64,000 nucleotides of DNA from Eriocheir sinensis (GCF_024679095.1 NC_066544.1:8532490-8596489); one strand, 5' to 3'. Positions 22,178-35,635 are shown, counted from the first letter of the stretch. Notes: a model not told the origin generated them from the sequence alone. A program made the numbers and translations.

Positions 22178-22400
22178 TCGTCTGCTGTCTCTTGTTTCCT
22201 TCCTCCTACCTCCTTCCCTCCCCTATTGCTACTTTCCTCCATCTATCTTTCTTTCCTCCTCTTCCCTTCCTCTTGCTACTTTCCTCCTCCATCAATCTTT
22301 CTTCCTCTCTCTCTCTATTCCTCCCTCTCCTCTTTTTTATTCTTTTCTTCTTTTTCTTCTTTCCATCATTCGTTTTCTATTCATTTGTAATCCCTCCCTC

Positions 22401-22467
<67 letters not shown>

Positions 22468-22807
22468 TTTATTACCGGCTTCCCTCCTCTATCAATCCAC
22501 CCTTTTCTTTCCCTCCCTCCACTTCCTTCCCTTCCTCCCTTCCTTCTTTTCTCACGACTTTCCTTCTACGTCAATTCTCCCTTTCCTTCTTTCTCTCCTC
22601 CTTTCCTCCTTCTCCCTCCCACCTTGCTCCATTTTTCACCGTTCTTTCCTCCTCACATACATCATTCTCCTCCACCTCCCTCCTTTGCTTACTTACTTTC
22701 CTCCGCTTCCTCCGTTAGTATTTCCTCCCTCAGTGCCTTCGTCTTCTCTCCCTTTCTCTCCTTTTATCTCCCCCATTCGTCTTTTTATTCTCATTCACTC
22801 TCCTCCT
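21784..22807. repeat. (CT)n arrays in pyrimidine-rich DNA
   Basis: (CT)n 21,784-21,838, 22,104-22,174 and 22,408-22,465. TTTTCCTCTCCCTCTCTCCC repeats near 21,860 and 21,925 (about 66-bp period). Confidence 0.92.
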
Positions 22808-22970
22808 CCTCCTCCTCTTCTCCTTAGCCCCTTCCTCCTCCTCCTCTTCTCCTTAGCCCCTTCCTCCTCCTCCTCTTCTCCTTAGCCCCTTCCTCCTCCT
22901 CCTCTTCTCCTTAGCCCCTTCCTCCTCCTCCTCTTCTCCTTAGCCCCTTCCTCCTCCTCCTCCTCCTCCT
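22808..22970 (+). repeat. 29-bp minisatellite, five copies
   Basis: TCCTTAGCCCCTTCCTCCTC starts at 22,821, 22,850, 22,879, 22,908 and 22,937, an exact 29-bp period with essentially no divergence. That implies recent expansion. Confidence 0.97.
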
Positions 22971-23112
22971 CGGTCCCTTCCTCTACCTAACTGATTTCTC
23001 GCCTTTCTTATGTATTTCCTTTCCTCTCTGACCCTCCTCCTCCTCCCCCTCCTCTCCTCCCTCCCTTTCTCTCCTCACCGACCTCCCTTTTTTCGTCTCT
23101 TCTTTCCTAACA

Positions 23113-23191
<79 letters not shown>

Positions 23192-23436
23192 CCAACTCCA
23201 GTACCATCTTCCTCTACTTTCTTTCTCTCTCCTCCTTCTCCCTCCTCTTCCTCCTTCTCTCTTAATCAATGACCCTCTCCCTCCTTCCCTCTCTCCACTT
23301 CTCCTCCCTTCAATATCTCTCATCTCCCTCCCTCCCTCTCTTGTCTCTCATGTCTTTCTCTCCCTCCCTTCTTCACTTTTCTCCTCCAATTTTATTTTTC
23401 TCTCTACAATGTGTTTTTTGTACCTACTATTAATGC

Positions 23437-23490
<54 letters not shown>

Positions 23491-23660
23491 GTTCTTATCT
23501 CCCTAACTGTAACTTCTACCACTTCTTTTTTTTCCTCCTCTCTTCCTCCCTTTACCTCCCCTAATTTTTTTCCCTCCTCACCACAGGACTCTCTCTCTCT
23601 CTCTCTCTCTCTCTCCCCCCCACACACACACACATCCATTACATGTTCTTCCTTCCCTCA
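22971..23660. repeat. (CT)n arrays, pyrimidine-rich
   Basis: (CT)n at 23,114-23,188, 23,439-23,487 and 23,587-23,615, the last followed by (CA)n. No gene. Confidence 0.92.
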
Positions 23661-24248
23661 CTGATTCTCTCTCCCACACTTTCCTTCTCTCCTCTCTCCT
23701 TCCCTCACTGACTTATTTTCTCTCCCTCTCTCTCCCTTCTTCCCTCCCTCATAGATTCCTCCTCCTCCTCCATCCCTCACTGGTTTTCTCTCCATCATTA
23801 ACTCTCCCCTGCAGTGTCCTTCGTCTCCTCCATTCCACCTCTTTATCATCTTTCTCTTCTTCCTCCTTCTCTTTCTCTTACGATTTCTTAAAAGTCCCCA
23901 ACAATCTTACGAGGCTGTAGTGGTTGGTGGTGGTGATGGTGGTGGTGATGGTGATGGTGGTGGTGATGGTGGTGGTGCGACACAGCTGAGTCATACAAAC
24001 ACGTGGGACGCTCTCAACACCAACGTAAACACCACTAACACTAACACTAACACCAGCAACACTATATAACTTCAGCAACACCAATAGCAATACACTGAAC
24101 GACACCACTCCACTGTCTTGTGTGTTTCTTGTTAGTGTTGGACGAGGAACACACACACACACACACACACACACAGTCATAATGGTGGTGGTGGTGGTGG
24201 TAGAAGTAGTAATAGTGGTAGTGGTAGTGGTGATGGTGGTGGTGGTGA

Positions 24249-24287
<39 letters not shown>

Positions 24288-24771
24288 TGATGATGGTGGT
24301 GGTGGTTTTTTCAATATGCCTCCGTTAATACCCTCCCCCCCCCCCCCCCACACATCACCACCATCACCACCACATCCCCAACCTAACACCACCTTCACCC
24401 CACACTACACACCACCTCCCCAACACCACCAGTAGATACTCCCTTTCACCCCCTTCCACCATCCCCTCCACCACCACCTCCCCACCACCACGAATCACAA
24501 CAAACCCGCGTGGTGGCGCAGTGGTAGTGGTGGTGGAGGTGGTGATGGTAGTGGTGGTGGTGGGTTCACTGTACTCACCACCTCTCCCACCACCACCACC
24601 ACCACTCTCCCACTCTCACACACTCTCCCCCTTGGTCGATAGTTACACATGACATCCCCACGACCACCCTTCCCCCTTACCCCTCACCCCCCCCACCTCC
24701 ACTACCACTACAACCACCACCACCACCACGCCAGGTAAACACACACTGGCACACACTCACCACCTCACCTG

Positions 24772-24813
<42 letters not shown>

Positions 24814-24860
24814 TAGACACGGAGCGGTTACACACACGTCTTTCCTCCACCAGAACTAAA
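23661..24860. repeat. (GGT)n, (AGT)n and (CA)n/(CCA)n region
   Basis: GGT/GAT triplets 23,919-23,976; (CA)n 24,151-24,175; GGT/AGT mixture 24,183-24,306; C run about 24,335-24,350; CCA-rich 24,355-24,730; (CA)n 24,775-24,811. GTGGTGGCGCAGTGGTAG at 24,511 resembles a tRNA A box and may be a truncated SINE head. Confidence 0.85.
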
Positions 24861-25703
24861 CGCGCACTAGACTCGACCGAGGAGGAGGAGGAGGAGGAGG
24901 CGGAGGAGGAGGAGGAGCGTGGGACTTGGGGAGGGAGTGAAGGAGGGAGAGAGGGAGGGAGCGAGTTCGTGGACTTGGACAACAACCTCCTCCTCCTCTT
25001 CTTCTTCTTCCTCCTCCTCCTCCACCTTTTCCTCCACTAGTTAGCTTCTCCTCCACCTCCACTTTCTTACCACTCCTCCACATCTTTCTTCCTCCACCCT
25101 CACCTCCAATGCCTACTCTATTTGATACGTTTTCCTCCTCCTCCACTTTATCCTCTTCCACCTCCATTTTCATTCTACCCTCCCTAGGTATTCGAATCCA
25201 TCCCTCCACCTCCTCCTCCTCCATTTGATAGATTTTCCTCCTCCTGCTTATTCTCCTCCTCTTTCCTCACTTCCTCTCCCACCTCCTACACTCCCATTCC
25301 ACCCTGCATTAGCTATTCCAATCCATTATTCCACCACCTCCTCCACTAACACTACTGTCTCTATCACTCAATAACTCCACCTTCACTATCATTCATTAAC
25401 CACTACTCTCCATCCGCCCATCTTTATCTTCCACTTGTGATCGTTATTTGCGCAGTTCATCCACCCTTCCCACTGCTAGTTAATTCTCCACTACGTACAC
25501 CATTAACTCCTCCACCTCCACCTCCTCCTCCTCCTCCTCCTCCTGCTGCTGCTGTTCTTCCTCGTCCTCGTCCTCCTCTTCCTCCTCCTCCTGCTGCTCT
25601 TCCTCCTCCTCCTCCTCCTCCCACCTCCTCCTACTACTCCTCCTCCTCCACCACTCCCAAAAGAACAAGTGGAGGTAAGCCCAATCTTGCCGAAGCGTGA
25701 TAG

Positions 25704-25704
<1 letters not shown>
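24861..25704. repeat. (GAG)n then (TCC)n region
   Basis: (GAG)n 24,880-24,916 switches strand bias to TCC-rich DNA at 24,988-25,660, including a CTGCTGCTG patch at 25,543. GTGGAGGTAAGC at 25,670 looks like a splice donor, but only triplet repeats precede it. Confidence 0.85.
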
Positions 25705-25741
<37 letters not shown>

Positions 25742-25777
25742 CCCCAAACGTCACTTGCATTTCTCGTTCTACATCCC

Positions 25778-25845
<68 letters not shown>

Positions 25846-26257
25846 CACATGAGGATAAGTCAGAGGAAAGGGGGGAGGGAGAGAAAGGGAGGAGGGGAGG
25901 ATGGGGAGGGGAGGAGGGGAGGAAGGGGAGGGGAGGAGAGAGGAGAGAAAATAAAGACGTGAGGAGTTGAGAGGGAGAGAAGAGACGGATGTAAGGAGAG
26001 ATAAGGGAAGTGAGAGAAAGGGGGGGGGAAGGATGGAGATAGTGGAGAGAAAGATAACAGAGGGAGAGAAAGAACAGAGAGAGGAAAGGAGAGAAAGGAA
26101 GGGGAGGGAGAAGGGAGAGAGGAGAGGGATAAGAACTTGGGTTGTTATGGGGAAGGAGGGAAGGAGGAAGAGGGGAGAGAAACATATGGAGGGAGAGATA
26201 TGGAGGAAAGGGGGAGAGAAGAAAGGAGAAAGAAGGGAGAAAGGGACATATGGAAGG

Positions 26258-26327
<70 letters not shown>

Positions 26328-26383
26328 GGGCGGAAAACCGGGATGACTGTGGGCAAGGATAAGAGAGTACGGTGACTGGATAG

Positions 26384-26432
<49 letters not shown>

Positions 26433-26469
26433 GAGGGTCAGGGAGAGACACCATAATAACAACCTAAGG

Positions 26470-26510
<41 letters not shown>

Positions 26511-26647
26511 AACTACATAGAATACCATAATTTATTCCACGACGCCATTGTACCCTATGACATCTCCCCCTCCCTCTCTCACTTTTTTTTCTCCCCTCAC
26601 TCCCCTCTTATTCGCCAGTAGGCCTCTCTCTCTCTCTCTCTCTCTCT
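25705..26647. repeat. (CA)n, (CT)n, G/A-rich and (GA)n arrays
   Basis: (CA)n 25,705-25,741; (CT)n 25,780-25,840; polypurine 25,860-26,260; (GA)n 26,260-26,323, 26,387-26,429 and 26,471-26,508; (CT)n 26,623-26,647. Confidence 0.95.
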
Positions 26648-27028
26648 GAAATGACGTCACCTCACCTTACCTTACCTGCCCCCCCCTCCTCCTTCTCCTC
26701 CTCCTCCTCCTCCTCCGACCCGAATGCAGGAGGCCGTTAGTAGGGAGAAACAGGAGGGAGGAGGAGTAATGAAGGGGAGGAAGGAGGGAAGGGAAAGGAG
26801 GAGGTGAGGAGGGGGAGAGTGGAGGAAAGGGAGGAGAGGGGGAGGTAAATTCGAAGACATACTAACAAATGAGAAGACGGAGGAAGGAGGAGAGGCAGGA
26901 AGAAGAGGAGGAGGGGTGAAAAGAGGACGAGGAAGAGGAGGAAGAGGAGGTGAGGGGAAGGGAAGAGGGAGAAGTGGGGAGGGGAGGGGGGAAGGGAGGC
27001 GGATTTAAAGAGATATGGTATAGAATGC

Positions 27029-27119
<91 letters not shown>

Positions 27120-27308
27120 TGAGGTGTGCATACAAGTTTTCAAGACACGGTGGGTATATGTGTGAGGGGGTGGGGGAAGGGGGGAGAAGGAGGGGAAGGG
27201 GGGAGTTATTTCCAGGAACGGGGGCACGAGGCCACGGGGCACGGCAGGAGGGGGAGGGGGAGGGGGAGGAGGAGGAGGAGGAGGAAACAGGTGAATGCAT
27301 GAAGGGTT

Positions 27309-27348
<40 letters not shown>

Positions 27349-27484
27349 TCAGGTAGGCATACACAGGTATTACTACACCCACGAGCAGGTAAACACACAG
27401 GTATGCAGCGCCAAGGTCACCACGCGTGATATACCTGTATTATACAATGACAGCGCGGGACACACACACACACGAACGCACTGA
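26648..27484. repeat. G/A-rich with two (GA)n arrays
   Basis: (GA)n at 27,030-27,117 and 27,315-27,346 within polypurine DNA; a (GGA)n patch at 27,262-27,286. No gene. Confidence 0.9.
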
Positions 27485-27495
27485 TTATATAGGTG

Positions 27496-27551
27496 TGTTT
27501 ACGTATGTGTATGTATGTATGTATGTATGTATGTATGTATGTATGTGTGTA

Positions 27552-27618
<67 letters not shown>

Positions 27619-27861
27619 CGAGAATGTGTGCAGGGATGGATGGATGAATTTTGATAGGGAAATAGATAGGTATATGGATAGAAAGGTAGATAGATAGATA
27701 GATTGATCGATAGATAATTAGATTGATAAGTAGATAGATATAAAGGTAGATAGATAGATTGATAAATAGATAGATAAAAAGGTAGATAGATAGATTGATA
27801 AATAGACAGATATAAAGGTCGATAAATAGATAGACTGATAGATAGATAGATAGATAGATAG
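27496..27861 (+). repeat. (GTAT)n-(GT)n then (GATA)n compound array
   Basis: GTAT tetramers 27,504-27,558 run into (GT)n to 27,617. From 27,655 GATA/GATT/AAAT tetramers follow, with AAAGGTAGATAGATAGATTG recurring about every 46-50 bp, a higher-order unit inside the GATA array. Confidence 0.92.
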
Positions 27862-28230
27862 CCATGTGCGTATGTAAGTATAATTAATCATATATCCACA
27901 AAAACAGACAGCAACCAATTCAACACGAGATTAAAAACTGACAAGCAAATCACAAACAATCTATACAGGAGGACAGACAGACAGACAGACACAGACAGGT
28001 ACAGAGTTGAAGATAAGCAGACACAACAATCAGAAAACAGAAGAGACAGCGGGAAAGAAAGGTCAGGAGAGCTAGGGCAAAAAAATATACAAGATGACAG
28101 ACAGACAGACACAGACAGGTACAGAGTTGAAGATAAGCAGACACAACAATCAGAAAACAGAAGAGACAGCGGGAAAGAAAGGTCAGGAGAGCTAGGACAA
28201 AAAACAGACAGGCAAACAGACACGGAAGAC
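27862..28230 (+). repeat. 120-bp tandem duplication
   Basis: ACAGACAGGTACAGAGTTGA starts at 27,991 and 28,111, exactly 120 bp apart, and nearly identical sequence continues to CAGGAGAGCTAGG. It begins with (CAGA)n. Confidence 0.93.
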
Positions 28231-29160
28231 AGACAGAGAGGAATGCAAAATAGAGGAAAGGGAAAGGAAAGGTCAGGAAAGTCGAAAGGACGGAAAACAC
28301 TTTATAAGGTCAACAGAGAACACAGACAAGGAATGCATAAGAAAAAGGAGATGAAAGGAAGGGAAAAGAGAGCAGGAAAAGAAATGTAGACATGAAAAAA
28401 AAAAATTGAAAGAGGAATAAACAACAAAAACGAAGATGAAGGGAAGGAAAGGAAGAGGAGAAAATAAAAGGGAGAGGTGGAAGAACAAAACAAAAAAACA
28501 GGCAAACAGACAAAAAAAAAAAAAACATAAAAAGAGGAATAAACAACAAAAATAAAGATAAAGAAGGAAGGAAAAAGAAAGGAGGGAAGGAAATGGAAGG
28601 GAGAGACAGAAGGGCAAAACACAGAGACAGACAATGGGACGATAGAGAAGGGAAAAGAAAGGAGGAAAGGAAAGGGAGAGACAGGACAAAAACACAGAAC
28701 AGACAGACAGACAAACAGCCATCAAAACAGACAGACAGACAATGGGAGGGACGATAAAGAAGGAAGGGAAATAAAGGAGGGAAGGAAAGGGAAAGGAAGG
28801 AAGAGACAGGACAAAAACACAGAACAGACAGACAGCCATCAAAACAGACAGACAGACAATGAAATGCACGATAGAGAAAGAAGGGAAAATAAAGGAGGAA
28901 AGGGAAGGAAAGGGAAGGGAGAGACAGGACAAAAACATAGAACAGACAGACAGACAGCCATCAAAACAGACAGACAGACAGACAATGGGACAATAAAGAA
29001 GGAAGGGAAAGAAAGGAGGGGAGGAAAGGGAAGGGAGAGACAGAAGGGCAAAACACAGAACAGAAGGAAAGGAAAGGGAAGGGAGAGACAGGGAGGCAAA
29101 AACACAGAACAGACAGACAGACAGGAATGCGCGACAAAGAAGAGGAGAGGAAGAGAAGAG
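28231..29160 (+). repeat. 117-122-bp minisatellite, purine-rich
   Basis: CAGCCATCAAAACAGACAGA occurs at 28,716, 28,833 and 28,955, each preceded by GGACAAAAACACAGAACAGA (one base changed in the last) and followed by GACAATG and an A/G spacer. Flanking sequence 28,360-28,640 holds looser copies. Confidence 0.88.
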
Positions 29161-29300
29161 AGGAAAGCATCACACAGACAACCCTGAACACGCTGAATCA
29201 CCATGAAAGAGGAAAACATCATCACCATCATCATCACCACCTTCATCACCACCACCACCGCCCTCATCACAAGCACCGTCACACATGACCCAACACCAAT
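29161..29300. other. Left flank of the large array
   Basis: CATCATCACCACCTTCATCA-type degenerate triplets grade into the array; 29,160-29,215 is unique sequence. Confidence 0.6.
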
Positions 29301-32300
29301 TACCACCACCACCACATAAATGCACCACCACCACCACCACATAAATGCACCACCACCACCACCACATAAATGCACCACCACCACCACATAAATGCACCAC
29401 CACCACCACCACATAAATGCACCACCACCACCACCACATAAATGCACCACCACCACCACCACATAAATGCATCACCACCACCACCACATAAATGCACCAC
29501 CACCACCACCACATAAATGCATCACCACCACCACCACATAAATGCATTACCACCACCACCACATAAATGCACCACCACCACCACCACATAAATGCATCAC
29601 CACCACCACCACCACCACCACATAAATGCACCACCACCACCACCACATAAATGCATCACCACCACCACCACATAAATGCACCACCACCACCACCACATAA
29701 ATGCATCACCACCACCACCACCACCACCACATAAATGCATCACCACCACCACCACATAAATGCATCACCACCACCACCACATAAATGCATCACCACCACC
29801 ACCACATAAATGCATCACCACCACCACCACCACCACCACATAAATGCATCACCACCACCACCACCACATAAATGCACCACCACCACCACCACATAAATGC
29901 ACCACCACCACCACCACAACAATGCAGCACAACCACCACCACCACCACAACAAAAAAGAAGCACCACCACCACCACATTCATGCAGCACCACGCCCACCA
30001 CCACCACATAAATGCATCACCACCACCACCACATAAATGCACCACCACCACCACCACATAAATGCATCACCACCACCACCACATAAATGCACCACCACCA
30101 CCACCACCACATAAATGCATCACCACCACCACCACCACATAAATGCACCACCACCACCACATAAATGCACCACCACCACCACCACCACCACATAAATGCA
30201 CCACCACCACCACATAAATGCACCACCACCACCACCACCACCACATAAATGCATCACCACCACCACCACCACATAAATGCACCACCACCACCACCACATA
30301 AATGCATCACCACCACCACCACCACCACATAAATGCATCACCACCACCACCACCACATAAATGCATCACCACCACCACCACCACCACCACATAAATGCAT
30401 CACCACCACCACCACCACCACATAAATGCATCACCACCACCACCACATAAATGCACCACCACCACCACCACATAAATGCATCACCACCACCACCACCACA
30501 TAAATGCACCACCACCACCACCACCACATAAATGCATCACCACCACCACCACCACCACCACAAATGCATCACCACCACCACCACATAAATGCATCACCAC
30601 CACCACCACCACCACATAAATGCATCATCACCACCACCACCACATAAATGCATCACCACCACCACCACATAAATGCATCACCACCACCACCACATAAATG
30701 CATCACCACCACCACCACATAAATGCATCACCACCACCACCACCACATAAATGCATCACCACCACCACCACCACATAAATGCATCACCACCACCACCACC
30801 ACATAAATGCATCACCACCACCACCACATAAATGCATCACCACCACCACCACCACATAAATGCATCACCACCACCACCACATAAATGCATCACCACCACC
30901 ACCACATAAATGCATCACCACCACCACCACATAAATGCATCACCACCACCACCACCACATAAATGCATCACCACCACCACCACATAAATGCATCACCACC
31001 ACCACCACATAAATGCATCACCACCACCACCACATAAATGCATCACCACCACCACCACATAAATGCATCACCACCACCACCACATAAATGCATCACCACC
31101 ACCACCACATAAATGCATCACCACCACCACCACATAAATGCATCACCACCACCACCACATAAATGCATCACCACCACCACCACATAAATGCATCACCACC
31201 ACCACCACATAAATGCATCACCACCACCACCACCACATAAATGCATCACCACCACCACCACATAAATGCACCACCACCACCACCACATAAATGCATCACC
31301 ACCACCACCACCACCACCACATAAATGCACCACCACCACCACCACATAAATGCATCACCACCACCACCACCACCACATAAATGCATCACCACCACCACCA
31401 CCACCACCACATAAATGCATCACCACCACCACCACCACCACCACATAAATGCATCACCACCACCACCACCACCACCACCACCACCACATAAAAGCATCAC
31501 CACCACCACCACCACCAACACCAAAATGCCACAACACCACCACCACCACCACCACATAAATGCATCACCACCACCACCACCACCACCACCACCACCACAT
31601 AAATGCATCACCACCACCACCACCACATAAATGCATCACCACCACCACCACCACCACCACATAAATGCATCACCACCACCACCACCACCACCACATAAAT
31701 GCACCACCACCACCACCACATAAATGCATCACCACCACCACCACCACCACCACATAAATGCATCACCACCACCACCACATAAATGCACCACCACCACCAC
31801 CACATAAATGCATCACCACCACCACCACCACATAAATGCACCACCACCACCACCACATAAATGCATCATCACCACCACCACCACCACATAAATGCATCAC
31901 CACCACCACCACATAAATGCATCACCACCACCACCACATAAATGCATCACCACCACCACCACATAAATGCATCACCACCACCACCACCACATAAATGCAT
32001 CACCACCACCACCACATAAATGCATCATCCCCACCACCACATAAATGCATCACCACCACCACCACATAAATGCATCATCCCCACCACCACATAAATGCAT
32101 CACCACCACCACCACATAAATGCATCACCACCACCACCACCACATAAATGCATCACCACCACCACCACATAAATGCATCACCACCACCACCACATAAATG
32201 CATCACCACCACCACCACATAAATGCATCACCACCACCACCACATAAATGCATCACCACCACCACCACATAAATGCACCACCACCACCACCACCACATAA

Positions 32301-32470
32301 ATGCATCACCACCACCACCACATAAATGCACCACCACCACCACCACATAAATGCACCACCACCACCACCACATAAATGCATCACCACCACCACCACATAA
32401 ATGCACCACCACCACCACCACATAAATGCATCACCACCACCACCACATAAATGCACCACCACCACCACCG
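29301..32470 (+). repeat. 3.2-kb variable-length minisatellite: (CAC)n plus ATAAATGCAT/C
   Basis: Roughly 115-120 units (estimated from length) each consist of a fixed ATAAATGCAT or ATAAATGCAC spacer and a run of CAC triplets, most often giving 25 bp but ranging from 22 to about 40 in steps of 3. The T variant dominates at about 30,540-31,260 and 31,865-32,270, while the C variant is common at both ends. Breaks in the pattern lie at about 29,915-30,000 and 31,490-31,540. All three minus frames lack stops, giving Gly-, Val- or Trp-rich frames that rotate at each unit; these are not genes. Confidence 0.98.
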
Positions 32471-32659
32471 CCACACAACTTCGATCATAACACACCCTTA
32501 TCACCACCAACACCACCATCACCAGTGTATTAACCACCACCACTACTACCATCACCACCACTTTCATAACCACCACCACCACCACAAACAAGAACATAGA
32601 ACAATACAAATCAACACCATACACCACCATCACCACCACCAGTATCACCACCCAAAACG

Positions 32660-32705
<46 letters not shown>

Positions 32706-32833
32706 CGGCACGCTAAAGGAGAGGCATTGCGTAGGAGGCGGAAAAAGGCGATTAGATCTTCTTAAGTCGGGGTCAGAAACTATCTAGCCGTGAACCGCTT
32801 ACCTCACGCCCACTTACATTTAGATCATTATTT

Positions 32834-32868
<35 letters not shown>

Positions 32869-32941
32869 CAGACACATACATACACACACATCGTCTTCCA
32901 CCCAACGTTCACAACTTCGAAACATACATACCGACGCCCCT

Positions 32942-33019
<78 letters not shown>

Positions 33020-33020
33020 G
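32471..33020. repeat. Decayed ACC triplets, (GT)n, (CT)n, (CA)n
   Basis: ACC/ATC triplets to 32,650, (GT)n 32,661-32,702, unique sequence 32,703-32,835, (CT)n 32,837-32,864, (CA)n 32,943-33,017 ending in CGCGCG. Confidence 0.92.
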
Positions 33021-33541
33021 CGCGCAGGGTCTTGTTCTTACAGTTTGCATTATATTTAGAAACATCCTCCCCTTGTAAGTAAAAAAAACTCACTCTCCTC
33101 CTCCTCCTCCTCCTCCTCCCTCATAATTATAGGCACCACAAATAATATAAACACGAGCAAGACATATTAATACTCCTCTTGATTCCACTTAATAGTCGGT
33201 TCTTATAGACACTTAAAGACAAATGGATGATTAAATAAAAGCTGATAAAAAGGATAAATATATTTTTTAGTGGTGATGATGATGATGATGATAAGTAGTA
33301 GTAATGTTATGGTTTGGTTACTTAAGTGGTAGGAGGAGGAAGAGGAGGATAAAATAAAATAATAAGGAAAATAAAAAGGAAATTAATCGGATGAGGAGAT
33401 GCAAGGAGACAAACGAAACAAAGATGGAGGAGGAGGAGGAGGAAGAGAGAGATACAGATGGAGAGAAAAAAAAAAGGGGTCAGTCAGGTGAGAGGAAAAA
33501 GACGTGGGAGTAAAGTTATGTCACGCACGAAAACATATTGA

Positions 33542-33544
<3 letters not shown>
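33021..33544. other. AT-rich non-coding with small triplet repeats
   Basis: (CTC)n at 33,093-33,118, (GAT)n at 33,271-33,292, purine-rich 33,330-33,475. No gene. Confidence 0.6.
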
Positions 33545-33592
<48 letters not shown>

Positions 33593-33635
33593 AGGCAAGA
33601 TAGAACAATACCGACCTACCTCACTCGCTCACTTG

Positions 33636-33721
<86 letters not shown>

Positions 33722-33843
33722 TACACACACACGCACGCATCACTGTCTCACTATTTATTCTCTCACAATCATCATCACTTTCACGGACATAAAAGAAAGA
33801 AAGAAAACAAAATTATAGGCATCATTATCCAGCGTGACGGGCG

Positions 33844-33917
<74 letters not shown>

Positions 33918-34210
33918 GACAGATAGTGAAAAGAATTTGTGTTTGAGGAGTAAGAGGAGGAGGAGGAGGAGGAGAAGATGTGAAGGAGGAGGAGGAGAAC
34001 AAAAGAGTAAGGAGGAAAGGGAGGAGGAAGAGAGAGGTAGGGAGGGGAAGAGATAAGACGAAGTAAAAAGAGGAGGAGGAGGAGGAGGAGGAGGAGGAGG
34101 GACAGATAGCGAAAGGGGGAAGAGAATGAGGAAGAGAGGGAGGGAGAGGAGAGAAGATAGGGTGGGGAGGTAAGAGAAGGGGAGGAGGGGGAGGAAGGTG
34201 TGGGAGGATG
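33545..34210. repeat. (CT)n then (GA)n and (GGA)n
   Basis: (CT)n 33,545-33,592 and 33,640-33,712; (GA)n 33,847-33,915; GGA blocks 33,955-33,973 and 34,072-34,099. The strand bias switches at about 33,840. Confidence 0.93.
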
Positions 34211-34443
34211 GAGGTGAGGAAGACAAGGCCACACATGTTCTTCCCCCCCCCCCCCCCACACCTCTCCCCTCTCTCTTCCTTCCCTCCGCCCCATCCTGTC
34301 CCTTCCTCCCCCCTCCCTCCCCATCCTCCTCTCCACTCCCCACTAAAACATGTTACGTCTTGGCTCCTGTAATCACCTCTCTCTCTCTCTCTCTCCAATG
34401 AACTCTTTTTTTTTCTGCCCTAAACAAGTCAACTCTTGCCTAC

Positions 34444-34509
<66 letters not shown>

Positions 34510-34788
34510 AAATTATCCAACTCTTTACCTTAGCTTCCCTCTTTTTCCCTATTTTCTCTCCTTCCTTATTCCTCCTCCTCCTCTTCCTCCTCCTCCTCCT
34601 CTTCTCTCTCCTCCAAAATGACTCTTCTCTCCCTTCCCTCCATAATCTCCCTTTTTACCACCATCCTCATCTCCATCTCCCTCATCTCACTAACTGCCTC
34701 CTTCTCTCTCTCTAATGTAAAATCACTTAGGTTTAAGGACAGACCACCAAGTCTGGACCATGGGGTCTGTGTGGTCTGATTTTCTATG

Positions 34789-34852
<64 letters not shown>

Positions 34853-34970
34853 ATAGTTACCCTTATTCATGTCTATATACTGTTTCCATTTCCTCTCTCT
34901 CTTACTCACTCTCACTCACTCACTCACGGAATTTTTGTGAGAAGTGGCGGAGTGACGAAAGAATGCAGTG

Positions 34971-35035
<65 letters not shown>

Positions 35036-35068
35036 AATTTTTACTCAACATGTTACCTCTTGCCTACC

Positions 35069-35162
<94 letters not shown>

Positions 35163-35222
35163 ATAACAAGCATTGCGTTTACCCTACTTTCTCACTAACT
35201 CACTTTCTCACACACTGACTCA

Positions 35223-35279
<57 letters not shown>

Positions 35280-35329
35280 GATGTCGATATGAGTCAAGTA
35301 TCGACTATTGTGTACGTGTATGTTTGTGT

Positions 35330-35398
<69 letters not shown>

Positions 35399-35573
35399 AC
35401 TGGGATCCCCTTCTGACGTCATTTCGCCTCCCCCCAGCTTCCTCCACCTCCACATCCACCTCCTCCTCCTCCACCTCCTCCTCCTCCTCCTGTCAAAGCA
35501 CATACGCACTTGGAACACGACACACACACACACACACACGATAACGATTTAGATACATATGAAGAGACAAAAC

Positions 35574-35633
<60 letters not shown>
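34211..35633. repeat. (CT)n array series, (GT)n, (GA)n
   Basis: (CT)n 34,449-34,507, 34,793-34,851, 34,975-35,034, 35,071-35,159 and 35,230-35,278; (GT)n 35,325-35,395; (GA)n 35,579-35,633. CTCTTGCCTACGTTATCTCT (34,433) and CTCTTGCCTACCTTATCTCT (about 35,056) show that an array was copied with its flank. Confidence 0.95.

Positions 35634-35635
<2 letters not shown>

Noticed and set aside
24505..24530. tRNA-like A box GTGGCGCAGTGGTAG
   Set aside because: No B box follows because GGT repeats take over; at most a truncated SINE head.
25660..25690. Strong splice donor GTGGAGGTAAGC
   Set aside because: Only TCC/GAG triplet repeats lie upstream, so there is no exon for it to end.
29301..32470. 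CRISPR-like array (short constant element with variable-length spacers)
   Set aside because: The variable parts are all CAC triplets rather than unique spacers, and the setting is eukaryotic.
29301..32470. Poly-His, Gly-, Val- or Trp-rich proteins encoded by the array
   Set aside because: Frames are open only because the unit lacks stops; unit length shifts the frame at every repeat.
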